DNA of 64,000 bases. Source: Candidatus Gastranaerophilales bacterium (GTDB taxonomy: Bacteria > Cyanobacteriota > Vampirovibrionia > Gastranaerophilales > Gastranaerophilaceae). Below the pieces are notes generated by a model. It searched no databases and was not told where the DNA came from. It was given only the letters and a program-made list of their open reading frames with translations. The stretch lies in assembly GCA_944324285.1 (NCBI GenBank), contig CALUVR010000006.1, positions 19,870 to 83,869 of the forward strand, given 5' to 3'. Every line of letters begins with the position of its first letter. Position 1 is the stretch's first letter. The translations under genes and the position numbers were made by a program. Positions 7,686-15,727 of this stretch are shown here, piece after piece.

Positions 7686-9278
7686 CTATTTTGCTAATTC
7701 CTGTTTTCTTTGTTCTACTTTTTCATTATGAAGTTTATTTTCATTCATACGGTTTCTAACAAATCCGTACAAGAGGTAAATCATAGCACCGACTCCTAAC
7801 CATACAGGAAAGAGTAAGGCTGAACTTGAAGGCTGCATTGATTTATAAACCATCAACCCTCCGCAGGTAATTATACCGAGTGACGGCACAACAGGTGAAA
7901 ACGGAACCTTAAAAGGTCTTGGTCTGTCAGGATCCGTCTTTCTTAAGATCAAAACAGCAACACAAACTATTATAAAGGATGTAAATGTACCGTAATTACA
8001 TAATTCTGCCGCAACATCCAGATTTAACGTCAAAATTCCGACAACGGCAAGAAGTCCGACAGTCCAGGTAAGAAGAGCCGGAGTGTGGAATTTCGGGTGA
8101 ATTTTCTGGAACCTTTTTGAAATAAAATGGTCACGGCTCATTGCAAATAAAATTCTTGTAGCCGCCATTTCTAATACCAGAAGAACTGATGTTAACCCTG
8201 CAAGCGAACCAATTGAAATCAACCCTGCCGCCCAATTCTGATGTGCAAGCGACATACAATATGCCATAGGAGCTTTCAAAAATGCTGCAGGAACAGAACC
8301 TGACGTATCCTGCATCCCTGTCATTACGAGCGCAACTAAAACATACACTATCGTAGTTATTATAAGCGATCCGATAATCCCTATCGGCAAATCCTTCTGA
8401 GGATTTTTACATTCCTCAGCGGCTGTCGCAAGCGCGTCAAACCCGATATATGCAAAAAATATTATAAATGCGCCTGCAAAAATTCCGGCAGCACCGTTAG
8501 GCGCAAAAGGAACCCAGTTATCAGGCTTTACAAAAAATGCACCTGCAACAACAAACAACGCAATTACCGCAAGTTTTATAAAAACCATCAATCCTGCCAT
8601 TTTTGTTGAATCTTTAGTCCCTTTAACAAGAATTGCTGTGATTAAAAGCACTATCAAAATTGCAGGAAGATTTATACAAATTGGCACACCGAAAAGTCTC
8701 GGCACAAAAATATCAGGATTTTCAGCAACAATCTTACTTGCCGAAAAAACGTCATTCACAAGCCAAACAGGCGGATGTGCAAGACAAGCAGGCAGGAATT
8801 TTTCAAACCCGCTCAAAAATTGCACAAAATGGTTAGACCACGCGCACGCAACAGCAATAAAACCGATTGCATATTCAAGCATTAAAACCCATCCGACCAT
8901 CCACGCCGCGAATTCACCCAGAGTCGCAAATGTATATGTATAAGCACCGCCCGCAACAGGAATCATTGTAGCAAATTCACTATAGCAGAGTGCTGAAAAA
9001 ATACACGCAATTGCTGCAATTATCATAGAAACGGTAAGCGCAGGACCTGCACCGAGGGATGACCCGTCAGCACTTCCTGCCGCGGCAATCCCGACTATCG
9101 CAAAAATTCCGGAGCCAATAATCGCTCCGACCCCGAGTATTATCAAATCCCAGACCCCGAGAGTCTTTTCTAAACCCTGTCCTTTAGCTTCTTCAAGCAT
9201 TTCATCCGGATTTTTAATACGGGTAATAGTTTTCAAAAAGTTGCGAGTCAATGTCGCGCGCTGGTATTTTTCTGCCAT
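7686..9278 (-). CDS. APC-family amino acid permease (first of tandem pair)
   Basis: A 530-aa paralogue of the neighbouring permease with the same landmarks: LGVWDLIILGVGAIIGSGIF, AYTYTFATLGEFAAWMVGW, FFAYIGFDALATAAEECKNP and RILFAMSRDHFISKRF. About 12 transmembrane helices with both ends in the cytoplasm are expected. It starts 9 nt after glyQ, placing a tRNA synthetase subunit and two amino acid permeases in one transcription unit. That context hints that glycine, or an amino acid related to its supply, may be a substrate; this is inference from position only. Confidence 0.88.
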   Translation of the reverse strand: MAEKYQRATLTRNFLKTITRIKNPDEMLEEAKGQGLEKTLGVWDLIILGVGAIIGSGIFAIVGIAAAGSADGSSLGAGPALTVSMIIAAIACIFSALCYSEFATMIPVAGGAYTYTFATLGEFAAWMVGWVLMLEYAIGFIAVACAWSNHFVQFLSGFEKFLPACLAHPPVWLVNDVFSASKIVAENPDIFVPRLFGVPICINLPAILIVLLITAILVKGTKDSTKMAGLMVFIKLAVIALFVVAGAFFVKPDNWVPFAPNGAAGIFAGAFIIFFAYIGFDALATAAEECKNPQKDLPIGIIGSLIITTIVYVLVALVMTGMQDTSGSVPAAFLKAPMAYCMSLAHQNWAAGLISIGSLAGLTSVLLVLEMAATRILFAMSRDHFISKRFQKIHPKFHTPALLTWTVGLLAVVGILTLNLDVAAELCNYGTFTSFIIVCVAVLILRKTDPDRPRPFKVPFSPVVPSLGIITCGGLMVYKSMQPSSSALLFPVWLGVGAMIYLLYGFVRNRMNENKLHNEKVEQRKQELAK

Positions 9279-9287
9279 TTAATATCC

Positions 9288-10169
9288 TTATTTACTTTCT
9301 TTACAAAGAGGAAATCCCATTTCTTCCCTCTGGGCTACATACAATTTTGCAACGGCTGAAGCCATTGTTCTGACACGATTTATAAAATTAATACGTTCGT
9401 CTTTGCTTATAACCCCTCTTGCATCAAGAAGGTTAAATGTATGCGAACATTTCAAAACATAATCGTATGCAGGAAGCACTAATTTTGCCTCAACACAATT
9501 ATCAACCTCTTTCTGATAGAGGTCAAACATAGTAAACAAAGCCTTTGCATCACTAACTTCGAAATTATATTTTGATTGTTCTATTTCATTTTGAAGGTAA
9601 ATGTCGCCGTATTTTAAAGTATCATTCCACATAATATCAAAAACAGATTCTTTATTTTGAAGATACATAGCAATACGTTCAAGCCCGTAGGTAAGTTCAA
9701 GTGCAACCGGCTTAACTTCCAATCCGCCAACCTGCTGAAAATACGTAAATTGGGTAATTTCCATTCCGTCAAGCCAAACTTCCCAGCCTACACCTGCAGC
9801 ACCAAGAGTCGGTGATTCCCAGTTATCCTCAACAAATCTTACGTCATGCTCTTTTAAATCAATCCCCATAGCCTCAAGACTTTTTAAATAAAGTTCCTGA
9901 GCATTGTCAGGAGATGGTTTTAATATAACCTGAAACTGAAAATAATGTCCTAATCTATTAGGGTTTTCACCGTATCTTGCATCTGTCGGACGTCTGCAAG
10001 GTTCAATCATTGCAGTATTCCACGGTTCTGGACCCAGTGAACGCAAAAATGTTGCAGGGTTCATCGTGGATGCGCCTTTTTCTATATCGTAAGGCTGCTG
10101 GATTATACATCCGTAATCAGACCAGAACTTTTGTAAATTAAAAACTAATTCTTGAAAATTTAAAGCCAT
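9288..10169 (-). CDS. glyQ: Glycyl-tRNA synthetase alpha subunit
   Basis: Catalytic subunit of the bacterial heterotetrameric class II glycyl-tRNA synthetase. Landmarks: [22 protein letters not shown], the motif-2 region [26 protein letters not shown], and [20 protein letters not shown]. The chosen ATG at 10169 has GGGA 6 nt upstream and gives 293 aa, near the family norm; an in-frame TTG 12 nt further up lacks spacing for a ribosome site. The beta subunit gene glyS, often adjacent, is absent here; two APC permeases follow instead. A promoter-like TACAAT lies just upstream (about 10182-10187 on the minus strand). Confidence 0.95.
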   Translation of the reverse strand: MALNFQELVFNLQKFWSDYGCIIQQPYDIEKGASTMNPATFLRSLGPEPWNTAMIEPCRRPTDARYGENPNRLGHYFQFQVILKPSPDNAQELYLKSLEAMGIDLKEHDVRFVEDNWESPTLGAAGVGWEVWLDGMEITQFTYFQQVGGLEVKPVALELTYGLERIAMYLQNKESVFDIMWNDTLKYGDIYLQNEIEQSKYNFEVSDAKALFTMFDLYQKEVDNCVEAKLVLPAYDYVLKCSHTFNLLDARGVISKDERINFINRVRTMASAVAKLYVAQREEMGFPLCKESK

Positions 10170-10332
10170 AACATGTCCCAATATTGTACTATTTACACTT
10201 ATTTACGCGCAAACGGAAACCACATCCTAACGCGTGCTTTTTTCATCCTACGACCAACATAGCAAAATTGCAAACCTATGTTTAAAAATATTAAGAAAAG
10301 AACAAGTATAGAAAATTTATTTTTCTTATTAA

Positions 10333-10378
10333 GTCTATTTCTTTTCTTTTGTGGCGATGCAAAAGAAAAGAAATAGAC
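10333..10378. repeat. Perfect 19-bp inverted repeat, left hairpin of the island
   Basis: GTCTATTTCTTTTCTTTTG and its exact complement surround an 8-nt loop (TGGCGATG). The inward-facing tail (CGAAAGAAAAGAAAAC...CCAAAAGAAAC) resembles the inward tail of the right hairpin in reverse orientation. Confidence 0.8.
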
Positions 10379-10611
10379 GAAAGAAAAGAAAACTCGCGAC
10401 CAAAAGAAACGAGTCAGCAGAAACCAAGGTTTCCGCACCTTCCTTTGACCAGGTTGCGGAAGGTTTATATATAATCCCCCCTTCAAAACTTTACAAGTGG
10501 GGTAAAGTCAAAGCCTCACTTGTAAAGTGACCGTAGGTTGGGCATACCTGCCCAACAATCATTTCGGAATCGCATTGTCATTACACAGCCATACGGGGAT
10601 GCCGCACTGCC

Positions 10612-10658
10612 CCCCTCACCCGCCCAGTGGGCACCCTCTCCCTCAAGGGGAGAGGGGA
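10612..10658. repeat. Modular CCCCTCACC/AGAGGGG palindromic repeat
   Basis: Order of parts: CCCCTCACCCG, small hairpin CCCAGTGGG, then CACCCTCTCCC-TCAA-GGGGAGAGGGG. The same order of modules, in either orientation, is found at 40569-40614, 41723-41769 and (without the inner hairpin) 41914-41952. Confidence 0.75.
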
Positions 10659-10841
10659 TATGATTTACCCCCCCCCCTTGTAAGGTAGGTGGCGCAGCAT
10701 AAGTGCCGGAGGGGTTTCTGGCGAGCGTGCGGCGTAGCCGCGATAGCGAGCATATAAGGTTGAAGGCTTTGCCTTCAACTTCTGCCCTTTGGTTCCGCGG
10801 CGCGCAGCGCCGCTGTTTCTTTGGCGTGTTTTTCTTTTTCG

Positions 10842-10886
10842 GTTCACTTTTTCTTTTTTTATCGCAATAAAAAAGAAAAAGTGAAC
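10842..10886. repeat. Perfect 18-bp inverted repeat, right hairpin of the island
   Basis: GTTCACTTTTTCTTTTTT and its exact complement around a TATCGCAAT loop. Loop and tail are related to the left hairpin in opposite orientation, so the two enclose a segment of about 550 bp. Confidence 0.8.
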
Positions 10887-10994
10887 GTATCAGATACCCT
10901 CAAAAAGGTCTAAACAAAACCGGCGGCAGCACACGCGATATATTATAATAAAAGAAAAAAATAATTATCTTTTGCATACTTGTTCTGTTTCTTA

Positions 10995-11003
10995 TGTTAT
11001 AAT
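10995..11003 (+). promoter_or_regulatory. Extended -10 promoter
   Basis: TGTTATAAT (TGn plus a perfect TATAAT) 24 nt upstream of the ATG at 11027; no strong -35, as is usual for extended -10 promoters. Confidence 0.6.
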
Positions 11004-11026
11004 TAATAATAAAAAGGAGTATAAGA

Positions 11027-11542
11027 ATGGCGTTAAAAATATTACTATTTTCAGGAAAACAGTTTTCAGGCAAGGACACTGTCGCAAAAATGATGCTGAA
11101 AAAAATGCCTGATTATCACAGGTGCGCTATCGGTGATTCGATAAAACTGGAATACGGCAGACAAAAAGGATTAACCTACGAAGAAATAGAAAAAAATAAA
11201 GCCATGTACAGAAAAGACCTGATTACCCTGGGAAATTGGGGACGCGCGCAGGATCCTGATTACTGGCTTAAAAAAGTTATAGAAGAACCGGGTAATATTA
11301 TGGTAACAGATGTCCGCGTACCGCACGAATACGAAATATTAAAAGAAGCGGGCGCAAAATCCATAAGAGTAGAAGCCTCCCGTGAAACAAGAGCGCAAAG
11401 AGGGACTCTTGTGGGCGAAGATGACATAACCGAAACCGGCTTAGATCACATTAAAGACTGGGATTTTGTAATTGATAATAACAAAGATTACGAACATCTT
11501 GAACGCCAGGTTGATAAAGTGATTGGAGATTTAAATAAATAA
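11027..11542 (+). CDS. Animal-type phosphomevalonate-kinase-like P-loop kinase
   Basis: A 171-aa P-loop protein. The variant P-loop FSGKQFSGKD (8-17), YRKDLITLGNWGRAQDPDYW (61-80), VTDVRVPHEYEILKEAGAKS, RVEASRETRAQRG and ETGLDHIKDWDFVIDNN follow the order seen in the animal-type phosphomevalonate kinase family (Pfam P-mevalo_kinase), which is related to nucleoside monophosphate kinases. In a bacterium without evident mevalonate genes nearby, the substrate may instead be a nucleotide. AAGGAG sits 9 nt before the ATG, and the gene is monocistronic between an extended -10 promoter and a terminator. Family resemblance is good; the reaction is uncertain. Confidence 0.65.
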   Translation: MALKILLFSGKQFSGKDTVAKMMLKKMPDYHRCAIGDSIKLEYGRQKGLTYEEIEKNKAMYRKDLITLGNWGRAQDPDYWLKKVIEEPGNIMVTDVRVPHEYEILKEAGAKSIRVEASRETRAQRGTLVGEDDITETGLDHIKDWDFVIDNNKDYEHLERQVDKVIGDLNK

Positions 11543-11548
11543 TAATAA

Positions 11549-11573
11549 AAACTCCCTAAAAAGGGAGTTTTTT
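11549..11573. terminator. Bidirectional intrinsic terminator
   Basis: AAAAACTCCC-TAAAAA-GGGAGTTTTTT between the convergent kinase-like and response-regulator genes. Confidence 0.85.
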
Positions 11574-11575
11574 CT

Positions 11576-12268
11576 CTACACCATACCCTCTTTAACAGCC
11601 TTAACAGCAGCCTGAACTCTGTCGTTCACGCACATTTTCTGCAGGATAGAACAAACGTGGGCTTTTGCCGTGTGTACACTGACTATTAATTCTTTTGCGA
11701 TTTCAGTATTGCTTTTGCCGGATACAAGATGTTTTAATACCTCATATTCTCTTTCCGTCAGAGGAACCCTGCCTTCACTCTGGGATTTTCCAGGTAAAAA
11801 TCCGATATTTTCTACTTTAGGGAAAGAACTCAGCGCCATCTGGGATACAAGAGGATCTATCCAGCAGGCGCCTTCCGCTACATCCCGAACTACGTCAGCA
11901 AGTTTTGTCGGATCAATATCTTTAAGACAATAAGCTGATGCTCCTGAACTTAATGCCGCAATAACCTCTTCCTGCCTGTCATGTGAGGTTAACGCAATAA
12001 TTTTCATCTCCGGATAAAGCTCTCTGACTTTGATTGTCGCCTCAATACCATTCATGCCGGGCAATCCTAAATCCATAAGAATTACGTCAGGTTTTTCTCT
12101 TTCGATAAGTTTCAATCCTTCGATAGCATCTTCCGCCTCGGCTACTACTTTTAAATCTTTGTTTTCGTTGAGCGCACACCTCAACCCCACACGGGTAAGT
12201 TTAAAATCCTCAATAATCGCAACCTTAATAACCTTCTTTTCAACTACTGTACTAACTTTTTCTGACAT
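11576..12268 (-). CDS. NarL/FixJ-type response regulator
   Basis: A 230-aa two-domain transcription factor. The receiver domain (about 14-130) has the acidic pair E20/D21, phospho-acceptor D66 (VILMDLGLPG), T94 and K116 (CLKD). After a linker, a LuxR-type helix-turn-helix (about 165-225, LTEREYEVLKHLVSGKSNTE and the recognition part VHTAKAHVCSILQKM) binds DNA once the receiver is phosphorylated. No histidine kinase is adjacent, so its partner is encoded elsewhere. AAAGGA and AAAGAG precede the ATG. Gene arrangement gives no target; orphan NarL regulators of this form are frequent in cyanobacteria-related genomes. Confidence 0.9.
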   Translation of the reverse strand: MSEKVSTVVEKKVIKVAIIEDFKLTRVGLRCALNENKDLKVVAEAEDAIEGLKLIEREKPDVILMDLGLPGMNGIEATIKVRELYPEMKIIALTSHDRQEEVIAALSSGASAYCLKDIDPTKLADVVRDVAEGACWIDPLVSQMALSSFPKVENIGFLPGKSQSEGRVPLTEREYEVLKHLVSGKSNTEIAKELIVSVHTAKAHVCSILQKMCVNDRVQAAVKAVKEGMV

Positions 12269-12436
12269 CTCTTTAAATCCTTTTTGTTTTAAATTGAACT
12301 AACAAGATTATTTAATCCTAACAATAAGGATTAATCCATTACCCGGGTGGCTATAATTATTAAGTATTATTAAGAAATAATTTCCGAAAGATATCCGCTC
12401 GTGCTATAATCTTAGAACAGAAGAAAGGGAGGAACC

Positions 12437-14725
12437 ATGCTGGATTTTCTTTTTAAGAAGAAAAATAAGGAAGCGAATAAGGAAGATTTTTTAAACGAGT
12501 TTTATGCAAAACTGAAAAAGAAATACAGTTTTGACAATATTTCGGTTAAGAGAAAAACCGAACTTAAAAATATAATTAATAAATACGGATACCTTAATTA
12601 TCCGCATATAAAAGCGCTTGAAGAGCTTTCTAATGAAGAAGTTCTGTATGGATTAGAGATAAAATGGAAGAAAAATAACATATTTAAAGACGGGAAGTTT
12701 CAGTTCAGAAACAGCGAGATAAGTCCGCTTGCAAGGAATAATGTCACAAATTCCGACTGGATAAAACGAGAAGGACATAATATTAAACTCATCAACCTTG
12801 CAGGTCTTGGGAACGGAAATGAAACAACAGAAACAGGAAAATTTTTTGACTGGCTCAGACAGCTTCTCATACTTCCGACAGGAGATTTAAATAATAATAT
12901 ATTTAATACAACAATATATTTAATTCCGTTTCATCCGAGGGAATTCGGCTGTGCATATCTGCCAAAGAGTTCCGAAGTCAGTAGAGCACTTCTGGACGAA
13001 CATATAGAAAAACTAACCGGCTGCAATGTAAAACAGCAGGTGCAGATGTTCATTGAAATGGCTCAGCTTGCCGGACATCCTGTTATTTATGATATATTGC
13101 CTCAGACAGGAAGATTTTCAAAGGCAGTCCTTGCAAATCCTTTTATTGCCCGCTGGTTTGATATTACGGAAATTCAAAATCAGGAAAAAAAGCAGATTGA
13201 TGTTGCTGCTGACATATTAAAAGGAAGTTACGACAGTGAAGATGTGGATGTTGTTAAAGATATCTATATTCAGTCCCTAAACGGCAGCACCGGTAATTTG
13301 ACGGAACACTATCAAAATATTTTCAACCATTTTGAAAAAGAAATGGATGAACTTAAGCTAAAAATTTCAAACAAAATGCTTTTAAAAGAGCCGCAGGTCA
13401 AGATTGTAAAGAGGGTTGAAGAGATTATAGCCCGTGTTCACGGGGTTAAAAGAGGTAAAAAACTGACTGAAAATGATATCACAAAACAGATTGACGCAAT
13501 ACAGGAACTTATAAAAGAAGGGTTATGGCCTGCACCGGGCGGAGCCTGGTGTTCTGCGGGCGTGCCTGTTTATGACAGAATGAGCGAATGCGGCGGATAT
13601 CCTGTGTTTAAACATTATGATTACAAAGGGGAAAACGTCACAAATTTTGCAAATCTGGACTGTCAGACACCATACTATTTTGCGTACCTTGAGGACGGAA
13701 CTTTTAACAGACCCGTTATTAATTATTTTATAGATTACATGCAGAAACTGCGTGATGAATATAATTTTGACGGTTTCAGGGTAGATCATATCGACCACAT
13801 AGTAGATAATGTGTCTGAAAAAGACGGCAAACCTATAAGCTACAGAGCGCCAAGAGCAGTTTTAAATGAACTCAATACTGCTATGAAAAAACAGCTCCCT
13901 TATTTCGGAACACTTGCAGAATATATGCTTTGGGATAATTATTTGAAAGAATATCATGAGGATATGAATTTCGATCTTCTGTGGGGAAACGATATCGTAA
14001 GCCAGGACAGCAAGCATCCTGAACAAATAATACAAGATAATCAAAACCTTACAAATTACAATATTAATTTTAAAGAGGGCGAACAGTTATCAATACTAAA
14101 GACTTATAATAATCAAGACGGTGAATTCAGGGCAATTGACCAATATCCGGGACAACTAACCGCAGAAGGAGCACTTTTTAAATGGGCAAAATACAAACTT
14201 CTCCCTGGCGGAAAATTTGCGCAAAGACCCGTTCTTTATATTGACGGTGATGAATCCTTTACAAAAAGAGGGATAGAAAGTGTTATCGGTGAAGAAAAAT
14301 CCATGCCGAGAGAAAAGAATTATGATTTTTACAATAAATTTGATGCTCTCGACAGGTTTGTAAAATCGCAGCCGATAATAACAGACGGAGAAGCACAGAT
14401 TATACTGCAGGAAGAGGACGGGTTTGTAGTATGGATGATATCAAAAGAACCTTTGAAAAAAGCATTTCTGGTTGCAGCGAACTATCACTATCCGACAGAG
14501 TTTGCAACAATAGAGGATGAAGAAGGTTCTCATAAAAGCTGGAAAAAGGGCGTTTCCGTCTTTAATAAAGAGATAAAGCTGCCCGGTGACTTTGCTGTAC
14601 AGGCGGAATATACACTTGCCGGCTCGAAATACAGCGCTAAATATCTAGATACTCCTGTATCCGAATTGACTTTTGAAGAACTAAAACCCGGCGAATTCCG
14701 CATATTTACGCTGAATAAACTATAA
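12437..14725 (+). CDS. Divergent GH13-type (alpha-amylase superfamily) glycosidase
   Basis: A 762-aa cytoplasmic protein without signal peptide. The C-terminal two thirds show alpha-amylase landmarks: WPAPGGAWCSAGVPVYDRMSECGGYPVFKHYDY, the region-II nucleophile motif FDGFRVDHIDHIVD near residues 443-456, the likely acid/base Glu in YFGTLAEYMLWDN near 490, and a distal NNQDG. The N-terminal third (LNNNIFNTTIYLIPFHPREFG) is unusual and may be a carbohydrate-binding or subunit region. The closest functional guess is an alpha-glucan or sucrose-type hydrolase or transferase acting on storage sugar, but the substrate is not readable. GGGAGG lies 6 nt before the ATG and TATAAT at about 12406. Confidence 0.65.
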   Translation: MLDFLFKKKNKEANKEDFLNEFYAKLKKKYSFDNISVKRKTELKNIINKYGYLNYPHIKALEELSNEEVLYGLEIKWKKNNIFKDGKFQFRNSEISPLARNNVTNSDWIKREGHNIKLINLAGLGNGNETTETGKFFDWLRQLLILPTGDLNNNIFNTTIYLIPFHPREFGCAYLPKSSEVSRALLDEHIEKLTGCNVKQQVQMFIEMAQLAGHPVIYDILPQTGRFSKAVLANPFIARWFDITEIQNQEKKQIDVAADILKGSYDSEDVDVVKDIYIQSLNGSTGNLTEHYQNIFNHFEKEMDELKLKISNKMLLKEPQVKIVKRVEEIIARVHGVKRGKKLTENDITKQIDAIQELIKEGLWPAPGGAWCSAGVPVYDRMSECGGYPVFKHYDYKGENVTNFANLDCQTPYYFAYLEDGTFNRPVINYFIDYMQKLRDEYNFDGFRVDHIDHIVDNVSEKDGKPISYRAPRAVLNELNTAMKKQLPYFGTLAEYMLWDNYLKEYHEDMNFDLLWGNDIVSQDSKHPEQIIQDNQNLTNYNINFKEGEQLSILKTYNNQDGEFRAIDQYPGQLTAEGALFKWAKYKLLPGGKFAQRPVLYIDGDESFTKRGIESVIGEEKSMPREKNYDFYNKFDALDRFVKSQPIITDGEAQIILQEEDGFVVWMISKEPLKKAFLVAANYHYPTEFATIEDEEGSHKSWKKGVSVFNKEIKLPGDFAVQAEYTLAGSKYSAKYLDTPVSELTFEELKPGEFRIFTLNKL

Positions 14726-14749
14726 ATGATAAATAAATACTACATATAC

Positions 14750-14778
14750 TTGACACATGCTTCAAAGATTGGTATTAT
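14750..14778 (+). promoter_or_regulatory. Near-consensus sigma-70 promoter of the pilin gene
   Basis: TTGACA (14750-14755), exactly 17 nt, TATTAT (14773-14778); transcription would start near 14785, about 60 nt before the ATG. It is one of the two best promoter matches I found in the window. Confidence 0.85.
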
Positions 14779-14845
14779 AATGACAAATATATAACAAAAA
14801 GATATTTAGATCATAGCTTTATTTAAGAAGAAAGGTGAAAAGATT

Positions 14846-15523
14846 ATGACAAAAAGATTCGGTTTTACTTTGGCAGAAGTATTGATTACTCTGGGTATCA
14901 TCGGCGTTGTAGCTGCTATGACAATGCCTACATTGATGAACTCAACTAACGGCGCTCAATATAAAACAGCTTACAAAAAAGCTTTGTCTGTTTTATCTCA
15001 GGCTGTAGTTTTGAACGTTGCTCTTGATGACTATGACTTGTCACAAACTGTTTCAGCAACAGGAGATGACGAAGCTTCTTTGTACAACCTGTTCAAAAAC
15101 CGTATGAACGTTGTAAAAACTGAAGGTAACACTTATACTGCAAAAGCAACAACTTCACAAACAGGAACAAATACTTCTGTAGTATTTGGTGATTCGACTA
15201 ACAACTACACATTGTACTTCAATGACGGTATCACATTTACATTCCCTAAAAATTCAGCTCAATGTTCTGCAGGTAACAGCACAAATGCTGTTGCAAACAG
15301 AGATCAGCTGGGTACAGATACATCAGTTGGATACTGCTACGGTGTAATCGACGTAAACGGAGAAAAGAACCCTAACAGAATTGTTTCTTGCGACAGCGGT
15401 ACATCAGGTGATAACTGTAAAGTTTCAAACCCTACAGATATCTACCCTGTAGTTATGTATGACCAAACAGTACTTCCTGCTACAAAAGCTGCTGAATACG
15501 TACTTTACGGTGACGGTAAGTAA
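14846..15523 (+). CDS. Type IV prepilin-like protein, probably abundant
   Basis: A 225-aa pilin-like protein. The leader MTKRFG ends in Gly, followed by FTLAEVLITLGIIGVVAAMT: a class III prepilin signal cleaved by PilD before F, with E at +5, then a hydrophobic helix. The body is Thr/Ser/Asn-rich with cysteines near the C-terminus (CSAGN, SVGYCYGV, VSCDSGTSGDNCKV) and the VDVNGEKNPN-type calcium/turn motif seen in the other pilins of this window. It has a near-perfect promoter, a strong ribosome site (AAAGGTG), a terminator of its own, and codons such as GCT, AAC and TAC unlike its neighbours, all of which suggest high expression, perhaps as the major pilin. Unlike other pilin loci here it has no HTH partner. 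Confidence 0.85.
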   Translation: MTKRFGFTLAEVLITLGIIGVVAAMTMPTLMNSTNGAQYKTAYKKALSVLSQAVVLNVALDDYDLSQTVSATGDDEASLYNLFKNRMNVVKTEGNTYTAKATTSQTGTNTSVVFGDSTNNYTLYFNDGITFTFPKNSAQCSAGNSTNAVANRDQLGTDTSVGYCYGVIDVNGEKNPNRIVSCDSGTSGDNCKVSNPTDIYPVVMYDQTVLPATKAAEYVLYGDGK

Positions 15524-15545
15524 TCAGAAATTAACACTATACGAA

Positions 15546-15582
15546 AAAGGCGGAGCTTTTCACAAGTTCCGTCTTTTTTATG
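15546..15582 (+). terminator. Intrinsic terminator of the pilin gene
   Basis: Stem AAAGGCGGAGCTT with AAGTTCCGTCTTT (one G-T pair and minor mismatch) followed by T6. Confidence 0.75.
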
Positions 15583-15727
15583 CTTGTTTCATCCACTCTA
15601 TCGCAGAGTGTGGTATAAGGAAATTTTTCCATTTGTATAGGTACAGAGGAATTTTATTCTTGCCAGCCTGCGGGAGGTTGTCGTATATAAAAATAAACTT
15701 TTACCTTTTATATACTGGTATATTGTC

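Larger units (their letters stand above)
10182..11000. repeat. Palindrome-rich intergenic repeat island
   Basis: About 840 bp without a credible gene. It contains two long perfect hairpins (10333-10378 and 10842-10886), an inverted repeat ACTTTACAAGTG/CACTTGTAAAGT (10488-10528), GTTGGGC/GCCCAAC (10537-10556), the CCCCTCACCC...AGGGGAGAGGGG modular palindrome (10612-10658), a C10 run (10668-10677) and a GC-rich block with GTTGAAGGC/GCCTTCAAC. The composition is far more GC-rich than the flanking genes. The same repeat types recur at 63.1-63.5 kb and inside the radical SAM gene at 39.8-42.7 kb. Confidence 0.7.

Noticed and set aside
10199..10486. A 95-codon minus-strand frame over the left hairpin
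   Set aside because: The peptide is the translation of a perfect inverted repeat and flanking repeats; no ribosome site or domain.
10668..10677. C10 run as a possible phase-variation switch
   Set aside because: No gene reads through it; it belongs to the TTTACCCCCC...TTGTAA repeat family.
10665..10847. A 60-codon Arg-rich minus-strand frame
   Set aside because: Lies in GC-rich repeats; composition explains the openness.
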